Shown: in pieces, positions 60,283 through 64,000 of the stretch | How positions within the stretch are numbered: position 1 is the stretch's first letter | How the letters are laid out: every line of letters starts with the position of its first letter | DNA from: JAVSMW01 sp032027005 | Lineage (GTDB): Bacteria > Bacillota > Thermincolia > Thermincolales > UBA2595 | Assembly: GCA_032027005.1 (NCBI GenBank) | Contig: JAVSMW010000008.1 | Coordinates: 141,855-205,854, forward strand | Direction of reading: 5' to 3' | DNA length: 64,000 bases | Program-made: the position numbers and the translations under genes | Notes under the pieces: generated by a model | What the model was told of the DNA's origin: nothing | The model's database searches: none | The model's input: the letters and a program-made list of their open reading frames with translations, nothing else

Positions 60283-60876
60283 ATGCAATATTTTGCTCTT
60301 TTGGCAGGTTATATATTAGGATCTATCCCTTTTGGATATCTTGTCAGCAAGCATTGGAAGGGCATTAACATACTTGAACACGGCAGCGGCAATATCGGGT
60401 TTACCAATGTTTTAAGAACTGTGGGGTGGCCGCCTGCCTTGGTGGTATTAGTTGGTGATATTGGGAAAGGGGCACTGGCTGCCTGGTTTGGACTTCATAC
60501 CGGGGGCCAGATCTTCGGAATCCTCTGCAGTCTTGCGGCACTGTTGGGGCATAGCTTTTCAGTTTTTCTAAAATTTAAAGGCGGCAAAATGGTGGCTACA
60601 GGATTTGGAATTTTCATAGTTCTTACTCCTAAAATAGCTATAGTAGTTGCAGTAATTTGGCTAAGCACTTTATTTATCTTCAGGTATGTGTCATTAGCTT
60701 CAATTCTCGCAGCCGCAGGTTTATTCCCATTGATGTTCATCTTCGACGAATCCACCGGTATGAAGGTATTTCTTGCTATGGCTGGGCTCTTCGCTATTTA
60801 CAGGCACAGAGTAAATATAGAAAAATTAATTAAGGGCCAGGAATATAAAATTGGGCAGAAAGCAGAGCGGAAATAG
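60283..60876 (+). CDS. plsY: Glycerol-3-phosphate acyltransferase PlsY
   Basis: A 197-residue membrane protein: GYILGSIPFGYLVSK, HGSGNIGFTNVLRTVGW, GDIGKGALAAWFG, LGHSFSVFLKFKGGKMVATGFG. It uses acyl-phosphate to acylate glycerol-3-phosphate. ATG at 60283 follows AGGGGTG. It is followed by gpsA, which makes its substrate. Confidence 0.94.
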   Translation: MQYFALLAGYILGSIPFGYLVSKHWKGINILEHGSGNIGFTNVLRTVGWPPALVVLVGDIGKGALAAWFGLHTGGQIFGILCSLAALLGHSFSVFLKFKGGKMVATGFGIFIVLTPKIAIVVAVIWLSTLFIFRYVSLASILAAAGLFPLMFIFDESTGMKVFLAMAGLFAIYRHRVNIEKLIKGQEYKIGQKAERK

Positions 60877-60887
60877 GGGGGCACTTA

Positions 60888-61922
60888 ATGGAAAAAGTAT
60901 GTGTTATAGGGGCAGGCAGCTGGGGGACGGCCCAGGCAATTCTGCTTGCTCAAAAGGTACAAACTGTGAAAATGTGGACTCTTGAAAACAATGTAATTGA
61001 AGAGATGAATAATGAAAGAACCAATAAAGCTTACCTGCCGGGTGTGACAATTCCTGAAAATATCAACGTATTTGCGGACATCGAAGAGGCACTTGAAGAT
61101 GCCACAGCTGTAGTTATGACCATTCCATCGCAAGGCTTTCGCGAAGTTCTAAGAAAAGTTGTCCCCTTCCTGAACAAAAACCAAGTAGTTGTGAACACAG
61201 CCAAAGGAATCGAAGAATCATCCTTAAAAAGACTTTCGGAAGTTTTTGCAGAAGAAACTGATAAAGTTTTACAGAATAATTTTGTAGTTTTGTCAGGCCC
61301 TAGTCATGCTGAGGAGGTCAGCAGGGGTATACCTACAACTGTAGTGGCCGCAGGCCAGTCCAGGGAATGCTGTGAGCGGGTGCAGGACCTGTATATGACT
61401 CCGCGTTTTCGGGTATATACCAATCCTGATATAATTGGTGTAGAAATCGGCGGAGCTTTGAAAAATGTGATTGCAATTTGCACCGGAATATCTGACGGCT
61501 TGGGTTTTGGGGATAATACCAAATCGGCCCTCCTAACCAGGGGACTGGCTGAAATATCAAGACTAGGTGTTGCCCTGGGGGCTAATCCTTTAACTTTTGC
61601 CGGTCTGGCAGGTGTTGGCGATCTGGTAGTAACATGCACCAGTATGCACAGCCGAAACAGAAGATTCGGCATTGAAGTAGGCAAAGGAAACACAGTCCCG
61701 GAAGCTCTAAAGGCAGTGCGGATGGTAGTGGAGGGCTATTATACTACTGCAGCCGCATATCGCCTGAAATGCAAAATAGATATAGAAATGCCAATTATTG
61801 AAGAGGCATATGCTGTTTTGTATAAGGGTGCTAATACCGCTGAATCAGTGACCAAACTTATGCAGCGGGGGAAGAAACACGAACTCGAAGAGGTAGTCAG
61901 GATGGCTTACCCTGACTGGTAA
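60888..61922 (+). CDS. gpsA: Glycerol-3-phosphate dehydrogenase (NAD(P)+)
   Basis: A 344-residue enzyme: VIGAGSWGTAQAILLA, MTIPSQGFREVLRKV, LSGPSHAEEVSRGIPT, GALKNVIAICTGISDGLGFGDN with the catalytic Lys, and AGVGDLVVTCTSMHSRNRRFG. It produces sn-glycerol-3-phosphate for lipid synthesis. A strong AGGGGGG site precedes the ATG. Confidence 0.95.
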   Translation: MEKVCVIGAGSWGTAQAILLAQKVQTVKMWTLENNVIEEMNNERTNKAYLPGVTIPENINVFADIEEALEDATAVVMTIPSQGFREVLRKVVPFLNKNQVVVNTAKGIEESSLKRLSEVFAEETDKVLQNNFVVLSGPSHAEEVSRGIPTTVVAAGQSRECCERVQDLYMTPRFRVYTNPDIIGVEIGGALKNVIAICTGISDGLGFGDNTKSALLTRGLAEISRLGVALGANPLTFAGLAGVGDLVVTCTSMHSRNRRFGIEVGKGNTVPEALKAVRMVVEGYYTTAAAYRLKCKIDIEMPIIEEAYAVLYKGANTAESVTKLMQRGKKHELEEVVRMAYPDW

Positions 61923-62199
61923 AAATATGTGCATGCTGAGGAAAATGGTCTGGATTGTGCAGGCAGCACCAATCCTCGGAGCACAACCAAGTACGCGTCC
62001 AGCTCGGCCTTATCTCTGTGAGCACGTATGAATGAGATACCCATGAACAAGATGTTTGGGTGCGGTTGGGGCAGCCTGTACGCCTTGCCAGAGATCATTT
62101 TTCTACCAATGAGTCGTGTTATCGCTATGATTATCATTTGAGATTCCATTTCAAACCACATAGTGCTTTTACAGAAGGGGGTTCTTGCACCTTTTTCCT
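61923..62199 (-). other. Region after gpsA, with a doubtful minus-strand frame
   Basis: A minus-strand frame of 84 codons (61907-62161) is open but lacks a ribosome site and known motifs and overlaps gpsA. It may be a degraded gene fragment. Nothing else is recognised. Confidence 0.3.
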
Positions 62200-63078
62200 T
62201 TATAGCGGGCTTTTTATTTGAAATAAATGCGGATTGCGGACCTTTGTATAAATGTTGGTTGTCACAATGCTGGCATGCCCTAGAAGATTTTGAATGTAAC
62301 GGATGTCGGTCCCAGCTTCTAAGAGATGTGTGGCGAAACAGTGGCGGAGGGTATGACAGGAAGCTGTTTTTTGTATCCCGGCCTGTCGGACCGCTTGTTC
62401 GAATACTTTTTGAACGGCACGGGTGGTGTATTTGCCGCCTCGTTGAGTGATAAACAGGAAGTCTGTTGACAATTTACCACCCATCTGGCGGGCCAGCTGG
62501 GTTTTTATCTTTTCCGAGAAAATGGTAATTCTGTCTTTATGCCCCTTTCCACCGCGGATAAACAGTGTTAAATTATATAACTGAACATCCTGGACACGCA
62601 AATTTACAATTTCTGAAACCCTGAGCCCAGATGAATAGATTAGCTGTAACATAAGACGATGGGTGGGGTTGGTGACCGCATCCAGCAACTGTAAGACTTC
62701 GTCACGGGATAACACCACTGGCAGCCGTTTTTCTGACCTGGGCCTGGCAATTTCTCCGAAGTTGAATTTGACTTTGAATACATCGACATATAGAAAACGC
62801 AGGGCATTAATGGTTTGATCTATTGTCGCTGAACAAACGTGCTCTTTGGTTAATAATAAATACAGGTACTCTTTGATCAGTGAGGGTGAAATGTTACGGG
62901 GATCTAATGGGTGAAAATGTCTGATAAATTTACCAAGCAGGGAAGAGTAAGTTTTGATTGTTTTGGGACTATAGTTTCTTAGCTTCAGTTCTCGTTCATA
63001 GAGCTGAAAAAAGCTGTCAAGGCCTGAATAGGCATTGATATTTTGATTATTTTCCAAAATTGCAACACCGCCGAACAT
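62200..63078 (-). CDS. Tyrosine recombinase (Xer/integrase family)
   Basis: A 292-residue recombinase. Residues about 17-110 are a SAM-like core-binding domain (FFQLYERELKLRNYSPKTIKTY). The catalytic domain shows Arg in SSGLRVSEIVNLR, Lys in GGKGHKDR, HTLRHCFATH, LLGHASIVTTN and the nucleophile in NIYTKV. It ends in KSPL as XerA-type enzymes do. The extra helix of integron integrases is absent. It is transcribed away from an ORF flanked by inverted sites, so a role in cassette recombination can be proposed. No ribosome site is obvious before the ATG. Confidence 0.88.
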   Translation of the reverse strand: MFGGVAILENNQNINAYSGLDSFFQLYERELKLRNYSPKTIKTYSSLLGKFIRHFHPLDPRNISPSLIKEYLYLLLTKEHVCSATIDQTINALRFLYVDVFKVKFNFGEIARPRSEKRLPVVLSRDEVLQLLDAVTNPTHRLMLQLIYSSGLRVSEIVNLRVQDVQLYNLTLFIRGGKGHKDRITIFSEKIKTQLARQMGGKLSTDFLFITQRGGKYTTRAVQKVFEQAVRQAGIQKTASCHTLRHCFATHLLEAGTDIRYIQNLLGHASIVTTNIYTKVRNPHLFQIKSPL

Positions 63079-63095
63079 ATGTTCTGTTTCTTTTA

Positions 63096-63128
63096 TACCA
63101 TGATATGGTAAAATATAAGAAATGTCAA
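63096..63128 (-). promoter_or_regulatory. Recombinase promoter with palindromic operator
   Basis: On the minus strand TTGACA (63123-63128) and TATCAT (63100-63105) are spaced 17 nt. A 15-nt palindrome TACCATGATATGGTA (63096-63110) covers the -10 box, as a repressor site would. Confidence 0.65.
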
Positions 63129-63237
63129 GTATTTATTTTCGACAAGTTGTTGCATGGGTAGATTGCTTTTGGGATGAACTCTTTTCGCTTTGCAAAGTTT
63201 TTTAATATTTTTGCAAACTTAGTTCACATATAGAAGT

Positions 63238-63254
63238 GTTATGCGAAATCCTGC
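63238..63254. other. Candidate recombination site, left (attI-like)
   Basis: GTTATGCGAAATCCTGC. Its inverted counterpart, 15 of 17 identical, is at 63685-63701. The GTTATGC core resembles the GTTRRRY-type core of integron sites, though T at the fifth position departs from the strict consensus. Confidence 0.4.
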
Positions 63255-63301
63255 GCTATGGGGTATTTTCCAGGGACAATATTGAAAGCAGGTTATGATA
63301 T

Positions 63302-63673
63302 ATGAACGCCGAAACCAAAGAATTTTACTTAGATGCAATCTCGCGGGTTAGAAATTTTGTAGAATATGAAATGTACCAAAAAAACAAAACCAAGGCAATT
63401 AATTCACTTAAGAAAAAATATCCTGATATTTCTATTCAACAATGCACGGAAATATTTGATTCATTGTTTTTAATGTTTAAGGAGACTGTGGAATTTGTTG
63501 GTCAACATCAACAGTATTATTGGGATCTTTATCATAAAGAAATACAACTAAATGATTCTAGACCAGCGCTGACTGATTTCGAAACGAACTTTTATAAGAG
63601 GTTCAAGGAGATACCATCAGAAATTATGGATTGGACTATTAGCTGGGTCTTTTTCTGGCACCATTTAAAGTAG
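63302..63673 (+). CDS. Unknown protein, possible gene-cassette ORF
   Basis: A 123-residue protein rich in aromatic and charged residues (FVEYEMYQKNKTKAINSLKKKY; FKEIPSEIMDWTISWVFFWHHL). It is helical, with no signal peptide and no motif I recognise. It is framed by the inverted 17-bp sites at 63238 and 63685. Its base composition is more A+T-rich than the core genes. A single short unknown ORF between such sites, next to a divergent recombinase, is what an integron cassette looks like. Confidence 0.55.
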   Translation: MNAETKEFYLDAISRVRNFVEYEMYQKNKTKAINSLKKKYPDISIQQCTEIFDSLFLMFKETVEFVGQHQQYYWDLYHKEIQLNDSRPALTDFETNFYKRFKEIPSEIMDWTISWVFFWHHLK

Positions 63674-63684
63674 AGCTCGGGTCA

Positions 63685-63720
63685 GCAGGACATCGCATAA
63701 CAACAGGCTAAACGGCCGTC
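63685..63720. other. Candidate recombination site, right (attC-like left half)
   Basis: GCAGGACATCGCATAAC (63685-63701) is the inverse of the left site; CAACAGGCTAAACGGCCGTCC follows, which resembles the R''-L'' side of an attC site. The complementary right half (expected to end GTTATGC) is not found before the window end. Confidence 0.35.
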
Positions 63721-63792
63721 CTTAAGGGCAAACGGAGTTCTGTGCCGGGCGCAACTTTGACCGCCCACTCGGCTGTCACGCTTTTTGCGCAG

Positions 63793-63975
63793 GCAAAAAT
63801 CATCCCACCATCGAAATGATTAGTCCTGGTAAATGCAAGAGACGCGGGCTAGTGCGGCCATTGGTTACCTTGGGAGGTCGAGTTACACCCGATGTTGGCT
63901 TGAGTAGTTACCATAGTGGAAACAGGCGTCTCTTGCGCTAGGGTAGAATCATTCCGCTGATGTAATGATTTTTGC
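63793..63975. repeat. 183-bp palindromic element
   Basis: The outer arms are GCAAAAATCAT and ATGATTTTTGC, then AATGATT/AATCATT, then GCAAGAGACGC (63835-63845) against GCGTCTCTTGC (63926-63936), around a loop of about 80 nt. No coding capacity. It could be a MITE or a structured RNA, and may interrupt the putative attC site. Confidence 0.7.
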
Positions 63976-64000
63976 GGGCTAGGGCAGGTGGCTCGGGAGC

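Noticed and set aside
62163..62450. A plus-strand frame opposite the recombinase
   Set aside because: It lies antisense to catalytic motifs of the recombinase and shows no gene features.
63674..64000. tRNA or rRNA at the window end because of strong secondary structure
   Set aside because: No tRNA-type TTC loop or rRNA signature was found; the structure is a simple nested palindrome.

Overview
The window looks like chromosomal DNA of an endospore-forming anaerobic Firmicute, most likely of the Desulfotomaculum/Pelotomaculum (Peptococcaceae-like) type. This is an inference from gene content: many sporulation genes (spoVAEA, spoVAF, ytfJ/gerW, spmA, spmB, spoIIP, the YIEGIA family), CoA-activase (2-hydroxyacyl-CoA dehydratase type) proteins, an ispH-S1 fusion gene, a stand-alone trpB2, strong AGGAGG-type ribosome sites and frequent GTG/TTG starts. 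There are two assembly flaws: a single N at 14324 and a run of N at 37325-37975.

Layout. 1-11.8 kb: the start of a divergent 4Fe-4S membrane protein, spoVAEA-spoVAF, a three-gene CoA-activase operon, trpB2, ilvE with a possible attenuated leader, a MetE-core-like protein, lysA and a small zinc-ribbon protein. 12-16.4 kb is an island: a three-gene restriction-modification operon (controller, D12 methylase, HNH nuclease; minus strand), a structured repeat interrupted by a 186-bp MITE, and a complete but frameshifted ISAs1-type element with 10-bp target duplication. 16.4-32.4 kb: CCA-transferase fusion, M50 protease, trpS, scpA, scpB, a broken C5-epimerase-like gene, ytfI/ytfJ homologues, a minus-strand MaoC-BioY-thiolase-acyl-CoA ligase operon behind a BirA-like operator, then spmA-spmB-rluB. 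32.5-37.3 kb: lone antitoxin, LysM protein, small proteins, HDOD protein and a TnpB element cut by the gap.

38-49.6 kb is an aromatic amino-acid supercluster: trpEGDCFBA-aroF, then aroF(2)-tyrA-aroA. Its leader is the most striking signal in the window: ten NAG triplets at an exact 5-nt pitch, followed by an intrinsic terminator, which is the layout of a TRAP-controlled trp attenuator. A 10-bp tandem array of the same composition lies just upstream and runs into the gap.

49.6-62 kb: cmk, ispH-S1, DUF1614, spoIIP, YIEGIA and its partner, two DUF3189 paralogues, a DUF512 PDZ/Fe-S protein, der, plsY, gpsA. The window ends with a divergent tyrosine recombinase and an unknown ORF framed by 17-bp inverted GTTATGC-type sites, reminiscent of an integron cassette, followed by a palindromic element.

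The genome also shows repeated small tandem duplications (trp leader, tyrA 3' end, ispH-S1 linker, DUF3189, DUF512) and a dispersed CGCAGAG-type repeat between genes.
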